Of a stretch of DNA of 64,000 bases, positions 8,940-17,824 are shown piece after piece. Below the pieces are notes generated by a model, which saw only the letters and a list, made by a program, of their open reading frames with translations, ran no database searches and was not told the DNA's origin. Position numbers and translations under genes: made by a program. Location of the stretch: assembly GCF_000186865.1 (NCBI RefSeq), contig NW_008705572.1:455384-519383 (forward strand), written 5' to 3'. The number at the start of each line of letters is the position of its first letter. The stretch's first letter is position 1. The stretch is from Aureococcus anophagefferens (taxonomy: Eukaryota; Sar; Pelagophyceae; Pelagomonadales; Pelagomonadaceae).

Positions 8940-10144
8940 GCGCGGCGAGCCCGGCGGGGCGCCGCCGCCGGGGCCGCCGCCGAGGCACCCGCAGGCCTCC
9001 ACGGTCGCGACCGGCGCGCCCACCGTTCTGTCCCGGGGGGGCGGGGTCGGCGAGGGCAGCCCCCGGTAGATCGGGGGCGGCCCGCCGCGCGCACCCGCCG
9101 GGGACCCAAGCGCGCGAGGGGGCGGCGACGGCCACCGACGCGCGACCGCCCGCGGGCCTAGCGAGCCATGGAGCTCGCCTTACTGTTGCGATGGGCGCAT
9201 CACACAATGCTGCCCCCGCGGTGGATCCTTGGGCAGGTGGTTAGTGAAGTACTGTTCTGAGGAGGGGAATAGCAACCACTGCGGCGGCGATCCGTTGAGC
9301 TTTGGTTTACTCTCGGCTCGCTGTATGTGTTTGGTTCCGCTCATCGGCTCGCTGTATGTATTTGGTTCCGCTGATTTCGGGCCGAGAAGCGCCGAGACGG
9401 CATGGACGCATTAAATTTAGTCGAGCGCGCCTACCACCGCGCGCGCCCCCCCGCGTGCAAGATCGCTGGGACTGCGCATAGCGCACACATCGGGGCTGCC
9501 ATCCGCGAAGGAGCGGCAGCGTTTGGATTGCGACTCGCTGAGAACACAAGCGGCTTCGGGCGACCGATTTGACGGACGCGACGCCCCTCCCCCGGCCCGT
9601 GAGCGGCCCGGGCAGCCCCGCGCAGCAGCAGGGATCGTCCGCTGTCGACCCGAGAGCGCCCTGCCACAAGGGTTGGCCCCGCGGACCCGAGGAAGTCGAT
9701 CTGACGTGTTCGCGCTGAAACCGCGTCGCGCGCGCCCGCACGCCCGCGCGCGCGGTGTCGCACGTCGTTCGAGCCAAGTCAGCAACTGAGCAGTCCGAGG
9801 GTATCAGACATGTACCCCGAGCCTCCGATCCAGCCAGCACGCTGCCCAGAGCCCAAAATGGGCTGCTTTTCGGCTCGCAGAGCATGCCGAAATGCTCGAA
9901 CTTCGCGCAGCGATTCCGGATGACGGTAAGGGTGTCCATGGTCACGGAGCACAGTTCCGAGCACACCAGAGGCACGTCTGCCGCGATCCGCAGCCCATGA
10001 CCATGGACAGCCGGCCGCGCGCGCGCCGGCAAATGCCAAAGAGAGGCTCTCCCTGCTTCTCCCCTCATACTGTTCTGGAGAACCACCTGAGGTCGGTGTT
10101 GCTCCTACAAGCTTAAGCGACGTGGGCGGCCGCGGCCGGCACTC
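8940..10144. other. 1.2-kb gene-poor interval
   Basis: Visibly less GC-rich than the genes around it. It holds a 31-bp tandem repeat (separate entry) and a 12-bp inverted repeat, TGTCCATGGTCA at 9933-9944 and its complement at 9998-10009. A 259-codon open frame on the minus strand (9307-10086) has no ATG start, mixed codon use and no recognisable domain; I do not call it a gene. I see no tRNA, rRNA or snRNA signature. It could hold a decayed repeat, a non-coding RNA, or the promoter of the kinase gene at its left end. Confidence 0.5.
9313..9374. repeat. Two-copy 31-bp tandem repeat
   Basis: The unit starts TCGGCTCGCTGTATGT and is present at 9313-9343 and 9344-9374. The copies differ at two positions (a G/A in the middle and a C/G near the end). 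It is T/G-rich, unlike flanking DNA, and sits in the gene-poor interval. Confidence 0.85.
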
Positions 10145-11824
10145 CTACAAATACGCGGTGCTGTCCAGAACGTCGTCGTCGGCGGAGTTGGCCGTGCGCT
10201 GGTGCGGCGTGTCGTCGTCGTCGTCGAGGTCCGGGTCGACGCCGTGCATGAGCTTCTCGAGGCGGTCGATGCCCGCGTTCGCCGCCTCGGACTGGGGGTT
10301 CAGCGAGATGGCCGCGTGGTAGTACGCGAGCGCGTCGCTGTACTGCTCGTTCAACACGTAGACGTCCGCGAGCTTCGTGTGGAGGAAGTCGTGGTTCAGC
10401 GACTGGAGCGAGTGGAGGAGGAGCTCGATGGACTGGGCGTACTCCTGGTTCGCAACGTGGAGGTCCACGAGCGCGAGCGCCGCGTCCGTGCAGGACTTGT
10501 CGATGGACAGCGCCTTGGCGAACGCGCGCTTCGCCTTGTCCGTGCCCTCGGGCGACGTCGCGAGCACCTTGCCCACGAGCGAGATGGCCGCGGCGTTGTT
10601 CGGCAGCGTCGCCACGGCCTCCTTGGCCGTGCAGAGCGCCTCCTTGTACTTGCGCGTCGACAGGTAGGCCGCCACCAACCCCTTGTACGACGCCAGGTCC
10701 TTCGCGTAGTTGTTCGCCTGGAAGTACGCGACGATCGCGTGCTCCGCCTTGCCCATGCCCAGCAGCAGCTCGCCCCGGAGCTGGAACGCGAGCACGTGGC
10801 GCGAGTCCAACGCGATGGCCTTCTCGACGAAGCCCAGCGCCTTCTCCGTCTCGCCGCGCGTCTCCGCGTACAAAGCGACGGCGATCCACGCCTCGGGCCG
10901 CTTCCGGTTCGTCGACACGAGGTCGTGCGCGAGCCGGTTCAGGTCGTTGGCCTGGCCCCGGCGCTTCGCGAGCACGGCGCAGTGGTCCATGTAGTCCAGG
11001 TTCAGGTTGTCGGCCACGCGCGCCTTGTTGAACGAGTACTGCGCGTCGACGAGGTCCTCGAGCTCCATCTGCGCCTTCGCGAGGCGCAGCAGCCCGTGCA
11101 GGTTCGACGGGAAGCCGCCGATCTGCTCCACGGCGCCCCAGTGCTCGATGGCGTGACCGTACTCGTGGCGGTGCATCGCGCCGTGCGCGAGCACGAAGGG
11201 CTCGAGCCACGGCCACGCGGCGGCCGCCTCGGGCGCGGGCGCGGCCGCCGCCGCGGCGCCGTCGACGTCCATGGCGGCGCCGCCGCGGGTCCCCCGGTCC
11301 CTGCGCGGCGTCGCGCCGAGCTGCGCCAGCGGCTCCACGGCCTCGAGGCAGAGCGGATTCGCGGCGAGCGCGGCCTCGAACGACGCGATCGCGTTCCGCT
11401 TCAGCCCCGTGTTCTTGTAGAGGCGGCCGAGCGTCACGTGGGCGCGCGCGCCGCGCCACTGCGCCGGGATGGCCTCGAGCGTGTTGATCGCCGCGCCGAC
11501 CTCGTCCAACGCCACGCAGCACCGCGCCTCGCGGAACTTGAGCCGCGCCTCGGCCTCGTCCTCCGCGGCGGACGACGCGCCGTAGCCGCCGCGCCGCGCG
11601 CCCTGCGCGACGCGCCGCCGCTGGATCGCCTGGCGGTAGTAGGCCTGCGCCCGCTTGTACTCGCCCTTGCCGAAGAGCGCGTCGCCGTAGAGCTCCAGGC
11701 CCTGCTCGCCGCGGCTGCTCGACAGGAGCAGCGACCCGAGGATCTCCGCGCTGCTCCAGAGCTCCTCCGCGAGGAGGTGCTTCATCTGCGCTAAGAGGTC
11801 CTCCGTGTCCGGCGCGGGGGACAT
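10145..11824 (-). CDS. APC7: Anaphase-promoting complex subunit 7 (TPR protein)
   Basis: 559 aa, single exon, ATG at 11824. The whole protein is tetratricopeptide helices, with the APC7 order: an N-terminal dimerisation-type segment (LLAEELWSSAEILGSLLL), a disordered acidic insert near residues 175-200, then an unbroken TPR superhelix from about 210 to 520 (for example PEAWIAVALYAETRGETEKA and YSDALAYYHAAISLNP). It ends in an Asp-rich tail (PDLDDDDDTP). The length matches animal and plant APC7. It would be a scaffold of the APC/C ubiquitin ligase in the TPR lobe. APC3, APC6 and APC8 are related TPR subunits, but the N-terminal segment and lack of other domains favour APC7. Confidence 0.82.
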   Translation of the reverse strand: MSPAPDTEDLLAQMKHLLAEELWSSAEILGSLLLSSSRGEQGLELYGDALFGKGEYKRAQAYYRQAIQRRRVAQGARRGGYGASSAAEDEAEARLKFREARCCVALDEVGAAINTLEAIPAQWRGARAHVTLGRLYKNTGLKRNAIASFEAALAANPLCLEAVEPLAQLGATPRRDRGTRGGAAMDVDGAAAAAAPAPEAAAAWPWLEPFVLAHGAMHRHEYGHAIEHWGAVEQIGGFPSNLHGLLRLAKAQMELEDLVDAQYSFNKARVADNLNLDYMDHCAVLAKRRGQANDLNRLAHDLVSTNRKRPEAWIAVALYAETRGETEKALGFVEKAIALDSRHVLAFQLRGELLLGMGKAEHAIVAYFQANNYAKDLASYKGLVAAYLSTRKYKEALCTAKEAVATLPNNAAAISLVGKVLATSPEGTDKAKRAFAKALSIDKSCTDAALALVDLHVANQEYAQSIELLLHSLQSLNHDFLHTKLADVYVLNEQYSDALAYYHAAISLNPQSEAANAGIDRLEKLMHGVDPDLDDDDDTPHQRTANSADDDVLDSTAYL

Positions 11825-12024
11825 GGTTGGTGTGTAGCTGCTGGGACGCTCAAAGCCGCCTCCAGCCTGCTCGATTTTGAGACTGCAACCAAAACCGCTC
11901 GATCACGTTGAAGCTGAGTTGCACAGCCTCGCTTGCGAGCCGCATCCCACCCGCCGCTCGACGCGCGCAGTGGAAAAAAACTCGACAGTAACACAGAAGA
12001 TGGAATTCCGCGGCGCTTACTCCG

Positions 12025-12085
12025 GCGGCCCGCGTCTCGGCGGCCGCGCCCGAAGGAAAAGGCGCGGCCGCGTCATGTCGGGGCT
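12025..12085 (-). promoter_or_regulatory. Candidate SECIS element (selenocysteine insertion hairpin)
   Basis: Read on the minus strand, ATGA (12076-12073) is followed by an 11-bp perfect stem, GCGGCCGCGCC (12071-12061) pairing with GGCGCGGCCGC (12050-12040). The 10-nt loop UUUUCCUUCG closes it. After the stem the 3' side gives CCGAGACG, supplying the GA of the non-Watson-Crick core. A lower helix can form from GCCC and GGGC on either side. The loop has CC where most SECIS have AA; CC is a known variant. It lies 37 nt past the TAG of the selenoprotein frame, in its 3' UTR, as expected for eukaryotic SECIS. Found by eye, not by a SECIS program. Confidence 0.78.
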
Positions 12086-12113
12086 CGCGCGGCGTCGGCG
12101 CGCGGCGGGATTC

Positions 12114-12803
12114 CTACGCGGCGCCCGCGGCGGCGAGGAGCGCCTCGATGGACAGGTGCGCGCCGGAGCTCTCGTCGTAGTGCTCCGCGACGACGCTGTC
12201 GCCGTCGAAGACGAAGCTGCCGCCCTGGACCATCGTCTGCTCCATCGACCGCCGCATCGTGGACGCCTTGGGCATGAGCGGCTTGTAGGGGCCGGGATTG
12301 AACAAGTTGCCCGTGACGGCGTTCAAATCGTCGCGGCCGCGCTCCTTGATGGCGTCGTTCGTCGCCGCGGACCACATGCTGCCGACGCCCTCGAAGACGG
12401 CCTTGCCGCTGTCGTCGCGCTTCGTGTTGCGCGTGCCCGCGGCCGCGTAGGCGTCGCTGAGCTCGCTGTCGTCGACGAAGAGCAGCTCGGGCGAAAAGCT
12501 CGTCTGCTTCGCGAAGGTCTCGCCGGACTCGACGGACCCGATGCCGACGACGAGGAGCTTCACGCCCGCCGCGTTCAACGCTGGAAGCGCGTCGCGCTGC
12601 AATTGCATGACGCGCTCCCAGCAGAAGACTCAGCCGAAGTGGCGCAGGAATTCGACGACGACCTTCTGGTCGCTGTTCCACTGCTCCGTGAGCGCCACGG
12701 GCTGCTTGGTTGCGATGTTTTTGAGCTGTGCGCCCGCGAGGCGGTCGTAGGCCGTCGGCGCGAGCGCTGTCGCGGTTGCGATGAGCAACGCGAAGCGCCT
12801 CAT
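12114..12803 (-). CDS. Peroxiredoxin-like (PRXL2/AhpC-TSA_2) selenoprotein, TGA read as Sec58
   Basis: The ATG at 12803 opens a frame ending at TAG 12114, 229 aa if the single in-frame TGA (12632-12630) is read through. The TGA is codon 58, in EFLRHFG-U-VFCWERV, exactly the first position of the family's CxxC redox motif. Homologous sequence continues on both sides in the same frame. Downstream come VKLLVVGIGSVESGETFA and a typical thioredoxin-fold C-terminal half. An N-terminal hydrophobic stretch (RRFALLIATATALAPTAYD) suggests a targeting signal, possibly plastid. A SECIS-like hairpin lies in the 3' UTR. A standard gene caller would truncate this at codon 57 or start it at the Met at 12608. 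The alternative, a nonsense-mutated gene, is less likely given the hairpin. Predicted role: thiol/selenol peroxide or redox chemistry. Confidence 0.88.
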
Positions 12804-12947
12804 TGCGTTGGCAGCTCGGCAATGCCGGCGGGCGCGTCCGGTGCTGTTGCGACGCGACGACAGAGAGCGGCAGACGCGGACAGCTCAGCCCCAGAGGTTC
12901 AACCAAATCGCTTGAACCGCATCATCGGCTGCCCTCGAAGGGTCAGC

Positions 12948-14096
12948 ATGGACGAGATCGTGGCGCACGTTCGGACACTGCAGCTCGGCGATGCGCCGTC
13001 GAAGACCGCGGCAGCGGAGGCGCTGATCGACCTCTCGTTCGACGACGACAACCATGACCTGATCGCCGAGGCCGGCGGCATCGAAGCGCTCATCCACCTC
13101 CTGCGCGACGGGAGCGCCGAGGCCAAAACGATGGCCGCGCGGGCGCTGGGGAACCTCGCGTACTGCAACGACGCCAACCAGATCCTCATCGCCGAGGCCG
13201 GCGGCGTCCCGCCGCTCGTCCACCTCCTGCGCAACGGGAGCGCCGAGGCCAAGCTGCGGGCCGCACGGGCGCTGGGAAGCCTCGCGTTCAACGACGACAA
13301 CATTGTCCTGATCGCCGAGGCCGGCGGCATCGCGCCGCTCGTCGAGCTCGTGCGCGACGGGAGCGCGGAGGCCAAAGAGAAGGCCGCGTGGGCGCTGTGC
13401 TGGCTCGCGGGCAACGACGACAACCTGGTCCTGATCGCCGAGGCCCGCGGCATCCCGCCGCTCGTCCACCTCCTGCGCGTCGGCAGCGCCAAGGTCAAGG
13501 TGATGGCCGCGAGCAACGCTGCGCACGCGCTGTGCTCGCTCGCGGGCAACGACGACAACCTGGTCCTGATCACCGAGGCCGGCGGCATCCCGCCGCTCGT
13601 CGACCTTCTTCGGAATCGGAGCGCGGGGGGCAACTTGAAAATGAACGCCGCGGCGGCGTTGGCTAGCCTCGCGCGCAACGACGCCAACAAGGCCCTGATC
13701 GCCGAGGCCGGCGCCGTCCCGCCGCTCGTCGACCTCCTGCGCGACGGTATCGCGGCGGACGCCAAATTGATGGCCGCGCGGGCGCTGCGCCAAATCACGC
13801 GCGACAACGATGCCAACGCGGTCGCGGTCTTGGCTTTCTTCGGTCTCGAGCCTCTCGTCCAGCTCGCGCGGCGCGGCCGCGTGACCGTCGCGATTGACGT
13901 CGACCGCTGGAACGACTCGGACTCGGACTCGGAGGGCGCGGCCCCGCTCGCCGCAGAGTACGATCGGACGATTGTCTACTCTGCCGGCCATCGCGCCAAG
14001 CGCAAGGCCGCGCTCGTCGTCGCCGCGCTGTTCAAGGACTGCGTCCCGGGCGAAGTCCCGGACGACATCAAGGCCGCCATTGGATCCTACCTTTAA
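12948..14096 (+). CDS. Armadillo-repeat protein
   Basis: 382 aa from the ATG at 12948. From about residue 20 to 300 it consists of seven near-identical ARM repeats of about 42 residues, with the core pattern LIAEAGGIPPLVxLLRxGSAEAK and a following AARALxxLA helix. Repeat 5 has a short insertion (MAASNAAHALCSLAG). The repeats are similar at nucleotide level too (126-bp period), so they expanded recently. The last 80 residues are not repeats: an acidic DSDSDSEG patch, then a basic helix (HRAKRKAALVVAALF). ARM arrays bind extended peptides. The partner is unknown and close homology to importin-alpha or beta-catenin is not evident. A GGCTGCC heptamer lies 15 bp upstream of the start. Confidence 0.85.
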   Translation: MDEIVAHVRTLQLGDAPSKTAAAEALIDLSFDDDNHDLIAEAGGIEALIHLLRDGSAEAKTMAARALGNLAYCNDANQILIAEAGGVPPLVHLLRNGSAEAKLRAARALGSLAFNDDNIVLIAEAGGIAPLVELVRDGSAEAKEKAAWALCWLAGNDDNLVLIAEARGIPPLVHLLRVGSAKVKVMAASNAAHALCSLAGNDDNLVLITEAGGIPPLVDLLRNRSAGGNLKMNAAAALASLARNDANKALIAEAGAVPPLVDLLRDGIAADAKLMAARALRQITRDNDANAVAVLAFFGLEPLVQLARRGRVTVAIDVDRWNDSDSDSEGAAPLAAEYDRTIVYSAGHRAKRKAALVVAALFKDCVPGEVPDDIKAAIGSYL

Positions 14097-14213
14097 GTGA
14101 AGCCTCGTTGACGGAAACGATGACCTGGAGCGAAAGCGCCCCGTCATCGGCCGAGACAGACGGCGCCACGAGACATCCCGTCTCGCACCACTCGAGCATC
14201 TACACCTCGTCAG

Positions 14214-17200
14214 ATGCGCATCCTACAACTCAGCCTCATCATGCTGTCCGGCGTGTTTCGCTCGACGGCCGGCGCGCGCCCGACGGGCGCCGCGCAAGTG
14301 CGCTCCGCGAAGGCGAGCCCGCGGTCGTCGCTCCTGCAGATGACGGCGCGCGCGGCCCCCATGGCGCTCGCCGGCGCGTCCGTCGGCCTCGGCGCGCCGT
14401 CCATGGGCCGCGCCTGGGCGTCGCTGCGCAAGCCGCGCTGGGGCTTCCAGACCGCGCGCCACTCGACGGCCGTCGCCACCGAGCCCGCGAAGGCGTCCGC
14501 GCCGCCCGCGCACCCGGCCTTCAGCCTCGTGCGCTCCGAGACCATCGACGAGTACGGCGCCGTCTGCCACGTCTACGAGCACGTCGCGTCCAAGGCCCAG
14601 GTGCTCTCCGTCGTCGCGGACGACGACAACAAGGTCTTCGGCATCACGTTCCGCACTCCGCCGCGCGACTCGACGGGCCTGCCCCACATCCTCGAGCACA
14701 GTGTGCTCTGCGGGAGCAAGAACTACCCGACGAAGGAGCCCTTCGTCGAGCTGCTCAAGGGCTCGCTGCAGACGTTCCTCAACGCCTTCACGTACCCGGA
14801 CCGGACGTGCTACCCCGTCGCGTCGCAGAACCTCGAGGACTTCCGGAACCTGGCGCGCGTCTACCTCGACGCCGTCTTCTACCCGCGCGCCGCCTCCGAC
14901 GAGACCGTGCTCCAGCAGGAGGGCTGGCACTACGAGGTCGACGGCGACTCGAAGCTCACGTACTCGGGCGTCGTGTACAACGAAATGAAGGGCGTCTACT
15001 CGTCCCCGGACTCGCTCATGCAGCGCGCGGCGCAGCAGGCCCTCTTCCCGGACAACGCCTACGGCGTCGACAGCGGCGGCGACCCCAACGCCATCCCGGA
15101 CCTCGACTTTGCCCAGTTCCAGGCGTTCCACGGCGAGTTCTACCATCCGACGAACTCGCGCATCTTCTTCTACGGCGACGACGACCCGCTGGAGCGCCTG
15201 GAGCTGCTCGACGAGTACCTCTCGGACTTTGTGGAGCGCAAGGGCGACACGGAGGTCGCCACCCAGAAGATCACGTTCGCCGAGCCAAAGAAGATCGTCG
15301 AGAAGTTCCCCGCGTCGCCCGGCGACGACGGCCCGGGCGGCGCGCACATGGTCTCCGTGAACTGGCTCCTGGCGTCGGAGCCCATGAGCCCCAAGGACGA
15401 GCTCGGGTTGGGCGTGCTGGACCACCTGTTGCTCGGCACGTCGACGTCGCGCCTCCGCAAGGCGCTGACGGACAGTGGCCTCGGCGAGTCGGTCATCGGC
15501 GGGGGCCTCTCCGACGAGCTCAAGCAGCCGACCTTCGCCGTGGGGTTGAAGGGCGTCGAGGCGGAGAACGTCGAGAAGGTCGAGGCGCTCGTCGTGGACA
15601 CGCTCAAGGCCATCGAGGCCGAGGGCTTCGATCCCGCGGCTCTGGCGGCGTCGATGAACACGATCGAGTTCGGCACGGGGCAGGAAAAGGGTGATTCAAC
15701 GTCGCTTCAACGCGAGTGTGCCGCGCGCGCGCGTTTCGGAAACAGCGCCCACGCTTCGAGAGCGCTCCGAGAGATGATCGCTCGTCCAGAAATCAGCCGA
15801 AACGAGCGGAAATCGGCCGAGATCGGAGCCTCCAAAGTTGGGAATTTCGCACCCTTTTCCTGCCCAGGTTCGGCATGCGCGAGTTCAACACGGGCTCCTT
15901 CCCCAAGGGGCTGAGCTTCATGCTCGGCATGATGCGCAACTGGATCTACGACCGCGACCCGGTGGAGGCGCTGCGCTTCGAGGCGCCCCTCGCGGAGCTC
16001 AAGAAGGAGCTGGCGGACGACGCGGACGCGTACTTTGCGGGTTTGATCTCGAAGCTGCTGACGTCGAACACGCACCGCGTCACGGTGGAGATGCGCCCCG
16101 ACGAGACTCTGGAGGAGACGCAGAAGGCCGAGGAGGCCGGCCGCCTCGCCGCGATCCGCGACGACATGTCGCCCGAGGACTTGGCGGCCGTCGAGGCGAC
16201 GGCCGCGGCGCTCAAGGAGAAGCAGATGTCGAGCGACGACCCGGAGGCCCTGGCGACGATCCCGACGCTGGGCAAGGCGGACCTGACGCGCGAGGTGCGC
16301 ACGATCCCGCGCACGGAGGGCCTCGTCGACGGCGAGAAGGTCGTGCTTCTGGAGCGCGAGCTCGCGACGGCGGGTATCGTGTACACGGAGATGGCGCTGG
16401 ACCTGCGGTCCGCGCTGGACGCCGACGATTTGCCCTACGTGCCCCTCTTCGCGCGCATGCTCCTGGAGACGGGCGTCGCGGGCAAGTACGACCCCGTGGG
16501 CCTCCAGCGCGCCATCGGGGCGAAGACGGGCGGCGTGTCGGCGTCGATCATGAACACGCTCAAGGTCAGCGCGGACGGCGCCATCGGCGACCCGGACGAC
16601 CTCGTCTACCGTTTGGTGCTCCGCGGCAAGGCGACGCACGAGAACGCGGGCGAGCTCTACGAGCTCATGGGCGACGTGCTCCTGGGCGCGGATTTCGCGT
16701 CCGCCGAGAAGCGCGTCGTCGAGATGCTCAAGGAATCCAAGGCGCGCTACGAGTCGGCCTTCCGCACGTCGGGCCAGTCCTTCGCGTCCGCGCGCATCTC
16801 CGCGACGCTGTCCCTGCCCGCGCTCGTCTCCGAGCTCACGTCGGGCGTGAGCCACTACGAATCGGTGCTCGCGATGCTCGAGGAGGCCCAGAGCGACTTC
16901 CCGGCGCTCCTGGCGAAGCTCGAGGCCATCCGGTCCAAGGTGCTGGCCACGGCGCGCGACACGGCGGTGATCAACCTCACGGGCGACGCCAAGGCGCTCG
17001 CCGCGGCCAAGCCCGAGCTCGCGCCCCTGTGCGCGAAGCTCCCCGCGGCGGCCGACGCCGCGGCGAAGCCGGACTGGTCGTCCCTCGCGGCGAAAGCGCC
17101 GGCGCTCAACGAGGGCTTCGCCGTGCCGACGCAGGTCAACTACGTCGCCAAGGGCGGCCGCCTCTACGGCGTCGGCGAGAAGCCCGCGGGCTCCGACTCC

Positions 17201-17698
17201 GTCGTCCGCCGCTTCCTGAGCCTCGACTTCCTCTGGAACAAGGTCCGCGTCATCGGCGGCGCCTACGGCGGCTCCTGCGCCTTCAACCCCATCTCCGGCG
17301 CCTTCGTCTTCTCCTCCTACCGCGACCCGAACCTCAAGGCGACGCTCGACAACTACGACGCCGCGGCGGCCTGGATGGACGAGTTGGTCGTCGACGACGC
17401 GGAGCTCACCAAGGCCGTCGTCGCCGCCATCGGCGACTTGGACGGCCCCATGACGCCGGACACGCGCGGCTTCGTGAGCCTGAGGCACTACCTCGACGGC
17501 ACGACGGACGAGCTCCGCCAGCAGTGGCGCGACGAGGTCCTCGCCGCGACGCCGGAGGACTTCAAGGCCTTCTCGACGCGCCTCAAGGCCATGATGGCCG
17601 ACGCCAAGAGCTCCGTCTTCGCGTCCGCGGCCGCATTCGACGAGGCCAACGCCGAGCTCCCGGACGCGGACAAGCTCTCCGTGACGAACCTCCTCTAG
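14214..17698 (+). CDS. PREP1: Presequence protease PreP (M16C zinc metallopeptidase), one introner-derived intron
   Basis: Exons 14214..15667 and 15868..17698 give 1094 aa. An N-terminal basic, Ser/Ala-rich region of about 90 residues is a likely mitochondrial and/or plastid targeting peptide. The inverted zinc site HILEH is near residue 158, followed by VLCGSKNYPTKEPF, and the distal Glu region is in TYSGVVYNEMKGVYSSP. The second half carries the usual M16C linker and paired domains. PreP degrades cleaved presequences and other unfolded peptides in organelles. The 200-nt intron (GT...AG) falls in the conserved IEF...REFNTGSFP segment; removing it restores IEFGMREFNTGSFPKG, matching the family without a gap. 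Exon 1 ends in phase 2. The intron is a transposon-like introner, described separately. Confidence 0.93.
15676..15867 (+). mobile_element. Introner element (non-autonomous, TIR-bearing, forms the PreP intron)
   Basis: The left end CGGGGCAGGAAAAGGGTG (15676-15693) and the complement of the right end (15850-15867) match at 17 of 18 positions, so these are terminal inverted repeats. The element is flanked by a perfect 8-bp direct repeat, GTTCGGCA, at 15668-15675 and 15868-15875, a target-site duplication. The left copy of the duplication supplies the 5' splice GT; the element's right end supplies the 3' splice AG. Excision as an intron from 15668 to 15867 restores the pre-insertion coding sequence exactly. 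No coding capacity. The strand is given relative to the host gene. Published introners of Aureococcus have this architecture. Confidence 0.93.
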
Positions 17699-17824
17699 GG
17701 AAACTCAAGCATACGATGTGTACACAGCGCCGAATCCGAAACATAATTGGCGCCTTATTCGACTCCGTCTACGCGGCGCGCGGAGATTAGGCGGTCGAGG
17801 CGAGGGGGAGGGGGGGCGCGTCGC

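Noticed and set aside
9307..10086. A 259-codon open frame on the minus strand
   Set aside because: It begins with GTG, has no recognisable domain and mixed codon use. A real gene cannot be excluded but is not supported.
12114..12608. Peroxiredoxin-like gene starting at the internal Met at 12608
   Set aside because: This start would delete the N-terminal strand and the redox motif; the frame upstream through the TGA is clearly homologous.
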